Shown here: positions 26,711 to 35,419 of the stretch, piece by piece | Layout of the letters: each line of letters starts with the position of its first letter | Position numbering within the stretch: the stretch's first letter is position 1 | Source: Longimicrobiales bacterium | GTDB taxonomy: Bacteria; Gemmatimonadota; Gemmatimonadetes; Longimicrobiales; Gaopeijiaceae | Assembly: GCA_028823235.1 (NCBI GenBank) | Contig: JAPKBW010000007.1 | Location: 83,012-147,011 of the forward strand | DNA: 64,000 bases | Direction: 5' to 3' | The notes under the pieces: model-generated | The model's input: the letters and a program-made list of their open reading frames with translations, nothing else | Told to the model about the DNA's origin: nothing | Databases searched by the model: none | Made by a program: the position numbers and the translations under genes

Positions 26711-27547
26711 ATGTTGAGAATCCTGTCACTGCTGAGTCTTCTGGCCCTGCCGTTCGCGGTGGAGGCTCAGTTCCTGGATTCTGATGGGCCAGTCAGTGAG
26801 TCGGACGTACTCTACATGTCGAATCAGCCCCGGCTCGCGCTCGACATTCTAGAGACGTGGCTCGAGACGGACTCAATGGATTATGCGGCTTTATGGCGGG
26901 CAGCGCGGGCGGCTGTGGTGATCGGCATCGATGAGGAAGGGTCGCGGAAGCAGAACAGGTGGCTCGACCCAGCGATGGGTTGGGCCGAAAGAGCGGTGGC
27001 ACTGAATCCCTCGGAAATTGATGGCCATTACTGGCACGGCGTAGCGGCCGGACGCAGGGCGATGAATGCCGCGCCCAAATACGCGACGAAGCTCGCGGAT
27101 GTCGTTTATAACGACGCTCACACGGTACTCGCGATGGACTCGCTGCATGGCGGCGCCCACAACATGCTCGGCAAGCTCAACTACGAGATCATGAACGTGT
27201 CACGCGTCCAGCGATTGATTGCTCGGACGTTTATGGGCAATCCCGCTCTGGATGACACGAGCTGGGAGAACGCCGAGTATCACCTAGCGCTCGCGGCGCG
27301 GTCGTGGCCGGATGACATCCTGTTTCACTTCGACCTAGCGCAGCTGTACAAGAGAAGGGGCCGGGAGGAGGAGGCGGTCGTCGAATACCGTCTCGTGCTC
27401 GGCCTCCAGCCCGTACATCCGACCGATTACAACCTTCAGCAACAGGCCAGCGCGCAGCTTGACGAGTGGGACGTGCCATTCCCGATCCTGGAAACAAAAC
27501 GGGGTCGGGAGAAAGGCCCTAGAGTCGACCTCCCCAAGGCCCGGTAA
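26711..27547 (+). CDS. Exported TPR-like protein
   Basis: 278 aa with a signal peptide (MLRILSLLSLLALPFAVEAQ) and a helical repeat body: ALWRAARAAVVIGI, AMGWAERAVALNP, GHYWHGVAAGRRAM, and AHNMLGKLNYEI read as TPR-type helix pairs. The LAQLYKRRGREEEAVVEYRLVLGLQP segment is a good TPR unit. The overall look resembles the TPR family named after regulator of microtubule dynamics proteins found in bacteria. It is probably periplasmic; partner unknown. A longer frame from 26513 lies inside nrdJ and the terminator and is rejected. Its end overlaps the convergent phoX gene by 29 bases. Confidence 0.72.
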   Translation: MLRILSLLSLLALPFAVEAQFLDSDGPVSESDVLYMSNQPRLALDILETWLETDSMDYAALWRAARAAVVIGIDEEGSRKQNRWLDPAMGWAERAVALNPSEIDGHYWHGVAAGRRAMNAAPKYATKLADVVYNDAHTVLAMDSLHGGAHNMLGKLNYEIMNVSRVQRLIARTFMGNPALDDTSWENAEYHLALAARSWPDDILFHFDLAQLYKRRGREEEAVVEYRLVLGLQPVHPTDYNLQQQASAQLDEWDVPFPILETKRGREKGPRVDLPKAR

Positions 27548-28913
27548 TCGCGAGTGTCCATCCCTCAAGCTGCATGTTGACGAAGAACGTCGAACCATCG
27601 GGTGAGAAGCATGCACCGGCAAATTCTCCACTCCCGCTCAGGTTCTGCGCGATCTTGTAGATTTGACCCTCGGGCGTAATGCCGAGGAGGTAGTCATCCC
27701 CGGTGCCGTCCTCGCAGACAACGAGATCTCCCGACGGTGCGACTGTGATGTTGTCAGCGTTCTCGATGATCGTGCCATCGTTGGGTTCGATGAATAGCTC
27801 AAGCGTCGCAGGATCGTCACGCTCGCCGGCCGATCCTTCGCTCGGACTGGGCAAATAGCGCCAGATCTGGCCCTTCCGCGCTTCACCTCCATTGGTGCAG
27901 GCGAGGTAGACCTCACTGCGTCCGTCGCGTTCTCCGTAGAAGATGCCTTCGCCCCGGGCGAATCGCGCCGCACCAGCCTCGAAGCCGCGGTATCGCAGAT
28001 CGTCATCAGGGGACTCGATGTCGTCCATGTCGATCCACTCGACATCCATCAGGACACCAGGCTCGATTCCCCTGCCATCGAAATTGCGCATATCGAGGCT
28101 CGCCTGGCCTCGAACTGCCAGTGCCTGGAGTCGCCCGCCGCGCGCGAGCTGCCCGGGGACGTTCGGGATGAACCGATACAGAAGTCCGTCACTCAGGTCC
28201 TCGGTTTGATACACGACGCCGGACTCAGGATGAACCGCGATCGCCTCATGCTTGAAGCGACCCATTTCACGGAGCGGCTCGGCTCGTGCTGGCAGACCGT
28301 CCAGACCAGCATGCACTTCGAAGTTGTACCCATGATCTCGTGCGTACCGGCTCCCTGCTCGCTCGGTCGTTTCTTCGCAACTGATCCATGTGCCCCACGG
28401 TGTTGGTCCACCGGCGCAGTTCACAGCGGTGCCGGCTAGGCTCAGATGATGCGATACTAGATTCTGATTTCTGGTGTCGTAGAGCAGGGTCGTCGTGCCG
28501 CCAAAGGCGGGAACGCCCGATGTGCCGGCGTCGTAAATCTGAGCCGAGTCGAGTCGGGAAAGGAGTCCCAGGTCGGCGCCAAATGCGCCATCTTCGGGGT
28601 CAGCATCCAGCGTGAGTTCGTGATTGCGAACAAGCAGTGTCATCCCGTCGGGGCCTGGAAAGGTGGCCATGCCGTCGTGACGGGCGGGCACGTAGAACCC
28701 GTCGGACATCATTTCGCCCCGTCTGGACACGATGCGGTAGCTGAATCCGTCGGGGAGCGCGATGATTCGTTCAGGATCGTCTTGCAGAGGGCCGAAGCCG
28801 GTTCCGCGAGGGATCAACGGAGCACTCACATTCGTCTGTGAACAGCCGAGGCCGCCGAATCCAAGCGAAATCGCAGCTGCGGAACCTAGGAAACGTCGGC
28901 GAGAGATCGTCAT
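27519..28913 (-). CDS. PhoX-family phosphatase (DUF839), Tat-exported
   Basis: 464 aa. The N-terminus SRRRFLGSAAAISLGFGGLGC combines a twin-arginine motif with a hydrophobic stretch and a Cys, so it is probably Tat-exported and perhaps lipid-anchored. The body matches the PhoX/DUF839 propeller: DGMATFP, LLVRNHE, NCAGGPTPWGTWISCEE, GRFKHEAIAVHPE, YQTEDLSDGLLYRF, and CEDGTGDDYLLGI. PhoX enzymes use Fe and Ca and release phosphate from organic esters in the periplasm; many DUF839 members are not tested. It is transcribed divergently from the M28 gene, sharing a 35-base gap between starts. No Pho box was identified. Confidence 0.85.
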   Translation of the reverse strand: MTISRRRFLGSAAAISLGFGGLGCSQTNVSAPLIPRGTGFGPLQDDPERIIALPDGFSYRIVSRRGEMMSDGFYVPARHDGMATFPGPDGMTLLVRNHELTLDADPEDGAFGADLGLLSRLDSAQIYDAGTSGVPAFGGTTTLLYDTRNQNLVSHHLSLAGTAVNCAGGPTPWGTWISCEETTERAGSRYARDHGYNFEVHAGLDGLPARAEPLREMGRFKHEAIAVHPESGVVYQTEDLSDGLLYRFIPNVPGQLARGGRLQALAVRGQASLDMRNFDGRGIEPGVLMDVEWIDMDDIESPDDDLRYRGFEAGAARFARGEGIFYGERDGRSEVYLACTNGGEARKGQIWRYLPSPSEGSAGERDDPATLELFIEPNDGTIIENADNITVAPSGDLVVCEDGTGDDYLLGITPEGQIYKIAQNLSGSGEFAGACFSPDGSTFFVNMQLEGWTLAITGPWGGRL

Positions 28914-28948
28914 ATAAATCGAAGGTTAAGTCACGGAGAGACGGGCGA

Positions 28949-29977
28949 ATGACAGCGAGCGATTTTCAATCTACCACAAGCGGCGATGGTTGCCCGCCGC
29001 TGCGTGGCATCCGACGAGAGTGGCTTGCCCACGGAGGGCCCGGGCTCAGTCGTGGACTCGGTCGGACCGCCTTTGCTTGCACACTGTTCATCACAGCATG
29101 CGGTGGCGACGCTCCCGTCGGGCCGACGCCTGGTAGCCCCACTTTTGATGGGAATGCCGCGATGGAGCATGTGCGGACGCAGGTCGCCTTCGGGCCTCGT
29201 GTGCCCGGGACGCCCGGTCATGCGGCACAGTTGGACTGGATGCTCGATCACCTCGGTCGCCAAGCGCCTGTCGTGGTTGCGGACACGTTCGATTACGTGA
29301 CCACGAATGGCGACTCGCTCGTGCTTACAAACGTGATGGCGCGTTTCGCGCCGGAGCAGACACGTCGACTTCTGGTGCTGGCCCATTGGGATACTCGCCC
29401 GACGGCCGATGAGGCAGCTGACTCTGCCGACTGGGACACCCCCATAGCTGGGGCGAATGATGGTGCCTCGGGGACCGCGGTCTTGCTCGCCATGGCTGAG
29501 ATGCTGTCTGACGCGCTGCCCCCCCTCGGTGTGGATCTGCTCTTTGTCGATGGAGAGGATTATGGACCGACCGTAGACGACATGTTGCTGGGCGCAAAGC
29601 GCTATGCGGAGACGCTCGGCGACGACGACCGGCCGATCTATGGGCTTCTGCTCGATATGGTGGGTGACGCCGATCCGAGTTTCCCGGTCGAGGGTATCTC
29701 CGCTCAGGCGGCCAACGTCATCGTGCAGAAAGTATGGCGCTCAGCCGAGCGTCTTGGCTATCGCGCCTACTTTCCAACTGCCGTTGGCCGTGACCTGACG
29801 GATGACCATGTGCCGCTCATTCAGGCCGGGATTCCTACGGCGAACCTGATTGACTTCACCTACGGCCCTGAAAACGCGTACTGGCACTCTCTGGAGGACC
29901 GCGTCGAGCATGTCAGCGCAGGAACACTCGGGATGGTCGGCGCCGTCGTCACAGAGTTGATCTTCTCAGGGGGCTGA
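28949..29977 (+). CDS. M28-family metallopeptidase / glutaminyl cyclase-like lipoprotein
   Basis: 342 aa. Signal region then a lipobox LFITACGG, so an anchored envelope enzyme. The zinc-peptidase core shows LAHWDTRP, GANDGASG (Asp ligand), FVDGEDYG (Glu ligand), LLDMVGD and a late His (DFTYGPENAYWHSLED). These are closest to the glutaminyl-peptide cyclotransferase branch of M28, which forms N-terminal pyroglutamate, although bacterial relatives may be aminopeptidases. The ATG at 28949 has GGAGAG upstream and sits between the two divergent genes. The frame from 28838 would overlap phoX. Sole gene on its side; the next gene is 148 bases away. Confidence 0.82.
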   Translation: MTASDFQSTTSGDGCPPLRGIRREWLAHGGPGLSRGLGRTAFACTLFITACGGDAPVGPTPGSPTFDGNAAMEHVRTQVAFGPRVPGTPGHAAQLDWMLDHLGRQAPVVVADTFDYVTTNGDSLVLTNVMARFAPEQTRRLLVLAHWDTRPTADEAADSADWDTPIAGANDGASGTAVLLAMAEMLSDALPPLGVDLLFVDGEDYGPTVDDMLLGAKRYAETLGDDDRPIYGLLLDMVGDADPSFPVEGISAQAANVIVQKVWRSAERLGYRAYFPTAVGRDLTDDHVPLIQAGIPTANLIDFTYGPENAYWHSLEDRVEHVSAGTLGMVGAVVTELIFSGG

Positions 29978-30125
29978 GGAGGTGTGGTTCCTCGCCCTGC
30001 CCTTGGCGACTCACTTGGCGAACATGCCGCCGAGCGTCAGATTCGCCCGCTGAGGGGCCTCGGTATCGCTGAGGCGCCGTTCCGCGTCGGGTTCGACTCG
30101 ATGCAAGCTTCTGAGGAGTAGCTTC

Positions 30126-31067
30126 GTGAGTGAGAGTCAGGTGCGTGTCGCCGTAGTTCAGGCCCCGGCCACCCCGTTCGATTCTCCAGCCGCCGTGGAC
30201 AACGTCTGTGCGATGACGGCCCAGGCCGCTGCGGACGGTGCGAAGTTGATTCTTTTTCCCGAGGCGTACGTTGGCGGCTACCCGTGGGGACTCGCCTTTG
30301 GTACAGCAGTTGGGGGTCGCTCAGAGGCCGGCCGCCGTACGTTCGAGCGCTACTGGTCGTCGTCTATTCAGGTGCCCGGCCCCGAAACCAAGGCGATGGG
30401 GGAGGCGGCTCGGGCTGCTTCGGCCTATCTCGCCGTGGGCGTTATCGAACGGGATAGCACCTACAGCGGGGGCACACTCTTCTGCACGCTTCTGTACTTT
30501 GGGCCGGACGGTGAGCTGCTGGGCAAGCATCGGAAGCTGAAGCCGACAGCCGCTGAGCGACTGATCTGGGGTGAGGGGGACGGAAGTACGCTGACGACCG
30601 TCAAGACTCCGTTCGGGATCGTTGGCGGCCTTATTTGCTGGGAGAATTACATGCCTCTCGCTCGCACCGCGATGTACGGGAAGGGCGTGAAGATCTACCT
30701 TGCACCGACCGCCGATGCCCGGGACCGGTGGCAGTCGACGCTGCAGCATATCGCGCTGGAAGGCCGTTGTTTCGTGCTTGGGTGCAATCAGTACGTGCAC
30801 CGGGACATGTACCCCTCCGACCTCGAGATTGCCGACGAGTTGCAGGCGTGGCCTGAGACCTTGTCGGCCGGCGGGTCCGCGATCTATGGGCCACTCGGTG
30901 AGCAGCTTGCAGCACCGTTGTGGAACGAGGCAGGCATTCTGTTTGCGGACCTCGACCTCACCGCGCTCGCGAGAAGCGCTTTCGACTTTGATGTGGTGGG
31001 GCACTACGCACGACCCGATGTATTCAAGCTCATCGTCGACGAGACTCCACACCCCCCCGTATGCTAG
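30126..31067 (+). CDS. Nitrilase-type carbon-nitrogen hydrolase
   Basis: 313 aa with the full Glu-Lys-Cys triad of the nitrilase superfamily: LFPEAYVGGYPWG (Glu), HRKLKPTAAER (Lys) and GGLICWENYMPLAR (Cys). The WGEGDGS loop and the GCNQYV region are those of true aliphatic/aromatic nitrilases, so conversion of a nitrile to acid and ammonia, or of cyanide, is more likely than amidase activity. GTG at 30126 follows GAGGAG. Cytosolic, likely as a spiral oligomer. Its neighbours do not suggest a pathway. Confidence 0.9.
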   Translation: MSESQVRVAVVQAPATPFDSPAAVDNVCAMTAQAAADGAKLILFPEAYVGGYPWGLAFGTAVGGRSEAGRRTFERYWSSSIQVPGPETKAMGEAARAASAYLAVGVIERDSTYSGGTLFCTLLYFGPDGELLGKHRKLKPTAAERLIWGEGDGSTLTTVKTPFGIVGGLICWENYMPLARTAMYGKGVKIYLAPTADARDRWQSTLQHIALEGRCFVLGCNQYVHRDMYPSDLEIADELQAWPETLSAGGSAIYGPLGEQLAAPLWNEAGILFADLDLTALARSAFDFDVVGHYARPDVFKLIVDETPHPPVC

Positions 31068-31074
31068 ATGGCCG

Positions 31075-31359
31075 CTACCACTCGATCGACCCCTGCTTGG
31101 TCGTGTCGATTTCCTTGCCGTCGCCGTCTCCCAGGAGCACTTGTTCGATTTGCTCGTAGAGGAAGGCGCGTGACTTCGGGTCCCTTGGATCCAGCCCGTA
31201 GTGGTTGATGAGGCTTGTCTGGTGCTGCAGCCACTCTTTCCAGCAGTCGCCACAGATCTGGCCCTGAATTCGCTCGCCCAGTTCGGTCCGGAACGGTGCC
31301 TTCGCGAGCCTCGTGGCGTTCTCTCCGCAGCGGCGGCATATAATGGTCTCAGCGCTCAT
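31075..31359 (-). CDS. YggX-like Fe(II)-trafficking protein with added C-x2-C pairs
   Basis: 94 aa. The core matches YggX, which protects Fe-S proteins against oxidation: ELGERIQGQIC, WKEWLQHQTSLINHYGL and the acidic C-terminal helix FLYEQIEQVLLG. Unlike the E. coli protein, which has one Cys, it has C-x2-C at residues 8-11 and again at 36-39, enough to bind a zinc or iron ion. It is transcribed towards the nitrilase gene and away from the DksA-like gene. The iron role is by family; the metal site is inferred from sequence. Confidence 0.72.
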   Translation of the reverse strand: MSAETIICRRCGENATRLAKAPFRTELGERIQGQICGDCWKEWLQHQTSLINHYGLDPRDPKSRAFLYEQIEQVLLGDGDGKEIDTTKQGSIEW

Positions 31360-31502
31360 GGGTCTCGGTTTCTGGCAAGTAGGTTGTCACGCGGCCACGG
31401 TTACCCAGTGGTACCCGGTGGGGTCCATCCCTGTGGACGCTTGCGGGCAGGATGATTATTTTATCAGGCTACAACGGTAATCGTGGTCATGTGAGGCGTA
31501 TG

Positions 31503-31880
31503 ATGGCGTTGCAGAAGAAGCAGCTTGAACACTTGGAGAAGCGTTTGCTCGATGAGCGGGCGCGTGCGTTGAAGGCCCTCGGTCTGTTTGCCAAGACCGG
31601 CGATCGCGACTCAAGCGACTCCGATTTCTCTTCGTATACCGATCACATGGCAGATCAGGGTACGGAGGCGCAGGAGCGAGAGAAGGCCGCGGCTTTCGCG
31701 ACCAAAGAGGGACGGTATCTGCACCGCCTAGAGGGAGCGCTACGTCGACTGTACGCCGATCCGAAGACCTTCGGGACATGTCATACCTGCTCGTCCGACG
31801 TCGGCTTCGAACGCCTCGATGCTCTGCCTCACGCCCGGTATTGCATCGAATGCAAGCGGAAGGAAGAGTCGGCGCCCTGA
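31503..31880 (+). CDS. DksA/TraR C4-type zinc-finger protein
   Basis: 125 aa. An N-terminal coiled coil (KKQLEHLEKRLLDERARAL) is followed by an acidic patch (DSSDSDFSSYTDHMADQGTE), a second helix and a C4 zinc finger (CHTC ... CIEC). This is the layout of DksA and related RNA-polymerase secondary-channel binders. The tip residues of E. coli DksA (DxxDxA) are only partly kept (DHMADQGT), so ppGpp-dependent activity is not certain. I prefer ATG 31503 over 31452 because GAGG lies 6 bases upstream. Adjacent genes do not share a theme. Confidence 0.82.
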   Translation: MALQKKQLEHLEKRLLDERARALKALGLFAKTGDRDSSDSDFSSYTDHMADQGTEAQEREKAAAFATKEGRYLHRLEGALRRLYADPKTFGTCHTCSSDVGFERLDALPHARYCIECKRKEESAP

Positions 31881-31901
31881 CGCCTGGAGCTGCGCTGCGG
31901 T

Positions 31902-33047
31902 TCATATTTTCGACGTAATCGCCAGGATCCTCTCGCCGGCTACGTCCGCTTTCCAGTTCCGAACCCCGTCAATCTGAAGCAGTTCGTCACGGTTTTTTGG
32001 CGCGGCACGCGCAATCGAAATGAGTACAGCGTTGGACAGCACCGTGCCCCGTGGCAGACCCACCTCTTCTGCTGCGGCATTTCGGCCCCCCTTGAGCTTG
32101 TCGACCAGTTCCTCCAGCTCCGGAGGCGGACGACCCGGTCCACGCCGAATTCCCTTGGGGTAGGGCATCAGTTCGTCGTCCGCCATGTCCTTTACGGCTC
32201 GAAGCCTGCCCAGGAGATTCTTTCCTTCATCCCGCGCTAGCCCCCGCGGGAAACCCTTGATTTCCATGAGATCCTCTACCCGCTTCGGATCCAGGGCCAC
32301 CGCCTCTACCAATGGAGGATCCCCGATGACCCGAAACGTTGCGCGGTCGCGTACGCGAGCGATCTCGTCTCGCCATACGAGGGCTTCACGCAATGCGGTG
32401 GTCTGTCTCGGGGAAAGATCTCGGGCACCCTTCACGCGGGTCACCGGGTCGACGGGCTCTGGCGCTTCCGATCTCTCATCGGCAACGGTTTCCAGGGCGA
32501 GCCACTCTTCTTCTGCCCAGCTGGTGCGTCCCAGCGCTTCAAGTTCTTCCGCGAGCATGTCGGTGAGTTGCTCTAGGTGGCGTGTGTCCGAGGCGGCGTA
32601 GTCGAGCATTCCCTCGGTGAGGGGACGTTCCGCCCAGTCCGCTCGTTGATACTTCTTTGACAGCTTCACCCCGAAACGTGCGTCCAGCAGTGCGGCCAAG
32701 CCCAGTCCATCTAGGCCGATCAGGGCCGCCTGAATCTGCGTGTCGACCAGGCTTCGCATCCGGATGCCAAGATCTCGGCTCAATAGTCGCAAATCGAAGT
32801 CTGCGCCGTGCATGATGACTTGCACGTCGGGTCGCTCCAGTGGCTCACGAATGAGTTCGGCCGGATCAAATGCAAGTGGGTCGACGACCCAGGTCCGGCC
32901 CGCAACCGTAATCTGAAGAAGGCAGAGACGGTCCGAGTATCGGTGGAATCCAGCTGCCTCGCAGTCGAGGGCAAAGCGCGCGGCACCGGCAAGGTCGGAC
33001 GCCAGTTCATCAGCCTGATCAAGCGATCGAACGTGAATGTGACTCAT
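31902..33047 (-). CDS. rnd: Ribonuclease D with HRDC domain
   Basis: A 3'-5' exoribonuclease for tRNA and stable-RNA ends. 381 aa. The DEDD motifs are all visible: ALDCEAAG (Exo I), HGADFDLRLL (Exo II) and YAASDTRHL (Exo III). C-terminal HRDC-type helices follow (LRALVWRDEIARVRD-like region and KRVEDLMEIKGFPRG). The ATG at 33047 gives MSHIHVRSLDQAD with GAGG upstream; the frame to 33353 extends antisense into pyk and is rejected. It is divergent from pyk. Confidence 0.9.
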   Translation of the reverse strand: MSHIHVRSLDQADELASDLAGAARFALDCEAAGFHRYSDRLCLLQITVAGRTWVVDPLAFDPAELIREPLERPDVQVIMHGADFDLRLLSRDLGIRMRSLVDTQIQAALIGLDGLGLAALLDARFGVKLSKKYQRADWAERPLTEGMLDYAASDTRHLEQLTDMLAEELEALGRTSWAEEEWLALETVADERSEAPEPVDPVTRVKGARDLSPRQTTALREALVWRDEIARVRDRATFRVIGDPPLVEAVALDPKRVEDLMEIKGFPRGLARDEGKNLLGRLRAVKDMADDELMPYPKGIRRGPGRPPPELEELVDKLKGGRNAAAEEVGLPRGTVLSNAVLISIARAAPKNRDELLQIDGVRNWKADVAGERILAITSKI

Positions 33048-33224
33048 CAACGGGGCCTCGGCACCCACGTCTGTTATGGACGGCAGTGCTCGGATGGGAA
33101 GCGTGTATGCGCGAAACAAGGAAATCGGAACTGGCCCGGTATGCCAGCCCCGAGGTGTTGCCCGCTCTGTAGCGGCAGGCGAGAATTGGGGTTCCTTCCG
33201 ACGATCTCTTTTCCCAACTAGCGC

Positions 33225-34643
33225 ATGCTTCGAACCAAGGTCGTCTGCACGCTGGGCCCCGCAACTTCGGAGCCGGACACCGTCCTCAAGATGGTGCGCG
33301 GTGGCATGAATCTGGCTCGGGTGAACATGTCCCATGGTAGCAGGGACGATCATCGGGCTTCCATTGCAGCGGTCCGCGCCGCTGCCGATACGGTGGGCCA
33401 GCCGGTGGCAGTGCTCGTGGATCTGTCCGGACCTAAGATCCGGGTCGGAGATTTGCCGGAGCCGATGGAGCTCGTGGTCGGAAGCAACGTTGTCATGGCC
33501 CCCAGCAGTGAGGCGGAGGGGACGGAAATTCCGATCACCTACGCGCCGCTCGCCGAGGAAATCACGGCCAACGACGTCGTCCTTCTGGACGACGGGCTAC
33601 TGGAGCTGCGATGCACCGGGACGGACGGGAGCCGAACGCTCCTCGCGGTGGTGCGGGGGGGAATGCTGAAGAGTCGAAAAGGGATCAACCTTCCGACCGT
33701 GAATGTGAAGGCGCCGTCTCTTACGGAGAAGGATCTCTCCGATCTTGACTTCGCGCTCGAGGAGGGCGTGGAATATATCGGTTTGTCGTTCGTCCGGTGT
33801 CCCGAGGACGTCGTCGACCTGAAGGAGCGTGTGATGGGCCGGGCGCTGGTGGTCGCGAAAATCGAGAAGGTGCAGGCGCTCAAGGCGATCGAAGAAATTC
33901 TCGCAGTCACCGATGCCGTCATGGTAGCGCGCGGCGACTTGGGAGTTGAGCTGCCTTTCGAACGAGTCCCGCTCGCCCAGAAACGGATCATTCAGCTCGC
34001 CAACTACTATGGCCGGCCTGTCATTACCGCGACTCAGATGCTGGAGTCGATGATCGAGAACGCTCGGCCCACGCGTGCGGAAGCTTCCGACGTTGCGAAT
34101 GCGATTCTCGACGGGTCTGACGCCGTCATGCTGTCAGGTGAGACTGCAGTGGGGAAGTATCCGCTGGAGGCGCTCGGCGCACTGGTGTCGATCGGCGAGG
34201 AAATCGAACGCAGTGGCTTCCTCGAACGCGGGCCCAGCTACCTCACGCGGCCGGGGCTGCGCACTAGGGGAGGCGCCTCTCCTAGGGAGCACGCGGTGGC
34301 CGCGGTGTCGGTCGACGCCGCTCGCCAGATCGGAGCGCCCGCCATTGTTGTAATCACCCGTTCTGGGTTCTCTGGTCGGCTGGTTTCGTCCTATCGACCA
34401 GCCGTGCCTGTTTTCGCGGTCACGACGGAGCCCGCAACCTATCGACAGCTCGCAGCCGTCTGGGGTGTCCGACCCGTTCTGGCTGATGCCACAGAGGTCT
34501 CTTACGCGGCTCTGTCAGAGTTCGGCAAGAAAGCCGTCGTCGATGCGGGCGTCGGAGAGAACGGAGCCTCGATTGCGATCACGGCCGGCTTTCCATTCCA
34601 TGAATCGGGCTCGACGAACAACATGCGCCTCGACCGACTCTAG
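33225..34643 (+). CDS. pyk: Pyruvate kinase
   Basis: Final ATP-yielding step of glycolysis, phosphoenolpyruvate to pyruvate. 472 aa, full length. Marks: TKVVCTLGPAT at the N-terminus, MNLARVNMSHG, DLSGPKIRVG, the K in VAKIEKVQA, the metal site VMVARGDLGVELP, TATQMLESM and the SDAVMLSGETAVGKYP loop. The C-terminal regulatory domain is complete. The MBL-fold gene starts with a GTG that overlaps the last base of its stop, and pgi follows, so three genes form a tight operon with two glycolytic enzymes. Confidence 0.96.
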   Translation: MLRTKVVCTLGPATSEPDTVLKMVRGGMNLARVNMSHGSRDDHRASIAAVRAAADTVGQPVAVLVDLSGPKIRVGDLPEPMELVVGSNVVMAPSSEAEGTEIPITYAPLAEEITANDVVLLDDGLLELRCTGTDGSRTLLAVVRGGMLKSRKGINLPTVNVKAPSLTEKDLSDLDFALEEGVEYIGLSFVRCPEDVVDLKERVMGRALVVAKIEKVQALKAIEEILAVTDAVMVARGDLGVELPFERVPLAQKRIIQLANYYGRPVITATQMLESMIENARPTRAEASDVANAILDGSDAVMLSGETAVGKYPLEALGALVSIGEEIERSGFLERGPSYLTRPGLRTRGGASPREHAVAAVSVDAARQIGAPAIVVITRSGFSGRLVSSYRPAVPVFAVTTEPATYRQLAAVWGVRPVLADATEVSYAALSEFGKKAVVDAGVGENGASIAITAGFPFHESGSTNNMRLDRL

Positions 34644-35419
34644 TGAAGCTCACGTTCCTTGGCACAGGCACCTCGTTCGGGGTTCCGGTAGTCGGTTGCG
34701 ATTGTGCCGCCTGTACTTCGGCCGACCCTAGGGATCGTCGAACCCGCCACGGGGCGCTTCTGGATACGGGGCAAGGACGACTTCTGGTCGATACTCCCCC
34801 GGAGTTGCGACTCCAGCTACTCGATGCTGGAGTCGACTCGGTCGACGCGGTGTGGTTCACTCACAATCACGCCGACCACGTACATGGGATCGATGATCTG
34901 CGTGTCTTCACCGTCCGGAATGGGGATATGCCAGCATACATTCCCAACGAGTACGTGGGGCCGATGCGTGAGCAGTTCCGATACATATTCGACGATGCTG
35001 TTCAGCCGCCACAGGATAGCTCGAAGCCGAGGCTGAAGGTGGAGCCGTACGACGCTGGAGAAACCGTCTCCATCGTGGGCAGGGACTTCACCGCGGTCGA
35101 TGTTCCGCACGGAGACGTGACGGTTTACGGGTTCCGAGTTGGTTCACTGGGGTATGTGACAGACGGTAAGATGCTCCCTTCTGCGACGGTCGCTGCGCTG
35201 AAGGGCGTGAGTGTCCTGGTTCTGAACGCGCTCTGGTTCGAAAAGACCCACGCGTCGCACTTCAATATCGAAGAAGCGATCGAGGCTGCCCGTGAGGTCG
35301 GGGCGCGAAGGACCTACCTCACGCATCTGACGCATCGGGTTACACATGCTGAACTCGAAGCGCGGCTGCCGACTGACGTCACTGCGGCCTACGACGGACT
35401 CACCGTGGAGATGGATTGA
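34643..35419 (+). CDS. MBL-fold hydrolase, PhnP-like (cyclic phosphate/phosphodiesterase)
   Basis: 258 aa metallo-beta-lactamase fold of the PhnP/RNase Z-like branch: FLGTGTSFGVP at the start, a two-cysteine CDCAAC element near residue 20 as in PhnP, the metal motif THNHADHVHGID, and later histidines (VPHGDV, HASHFN). PhnP opens 5-phosphoribosyl 1,2-cyclic phosphate; related proteins act on other phosphodiesters. No C-P lyase genes are near, so the substrate is open. GTG at 34643 overlaps the pyk stop and the stop overlaps the pgi ATG. It probably serves a metabolite-repair role beside glycolysis, which is inference. Confidence 0.83.
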   Translation: MKLTFLGTGTSFGVPVVGCDCAACTSADPRDRRTRHGALLDTGQGRLLVDTPPELRLQLLDAGVDSVDAVWFTHNHADHVHGIDDLRVFTVRNGDMPAYIPNEYVGPMREQFRYIFDDAVQPPQDSSKPRLKVEPYDAGETVSIVGRDFTAVDVPHGDVTVYGFRVGSLGYVTDGKMLPSATVAALKGVSVLVLNALWFEKTHASHFNIEEAIEAAREVGARRTYLTHLTHRVTHAELEARLPTDVTAAYDGLTVEMD

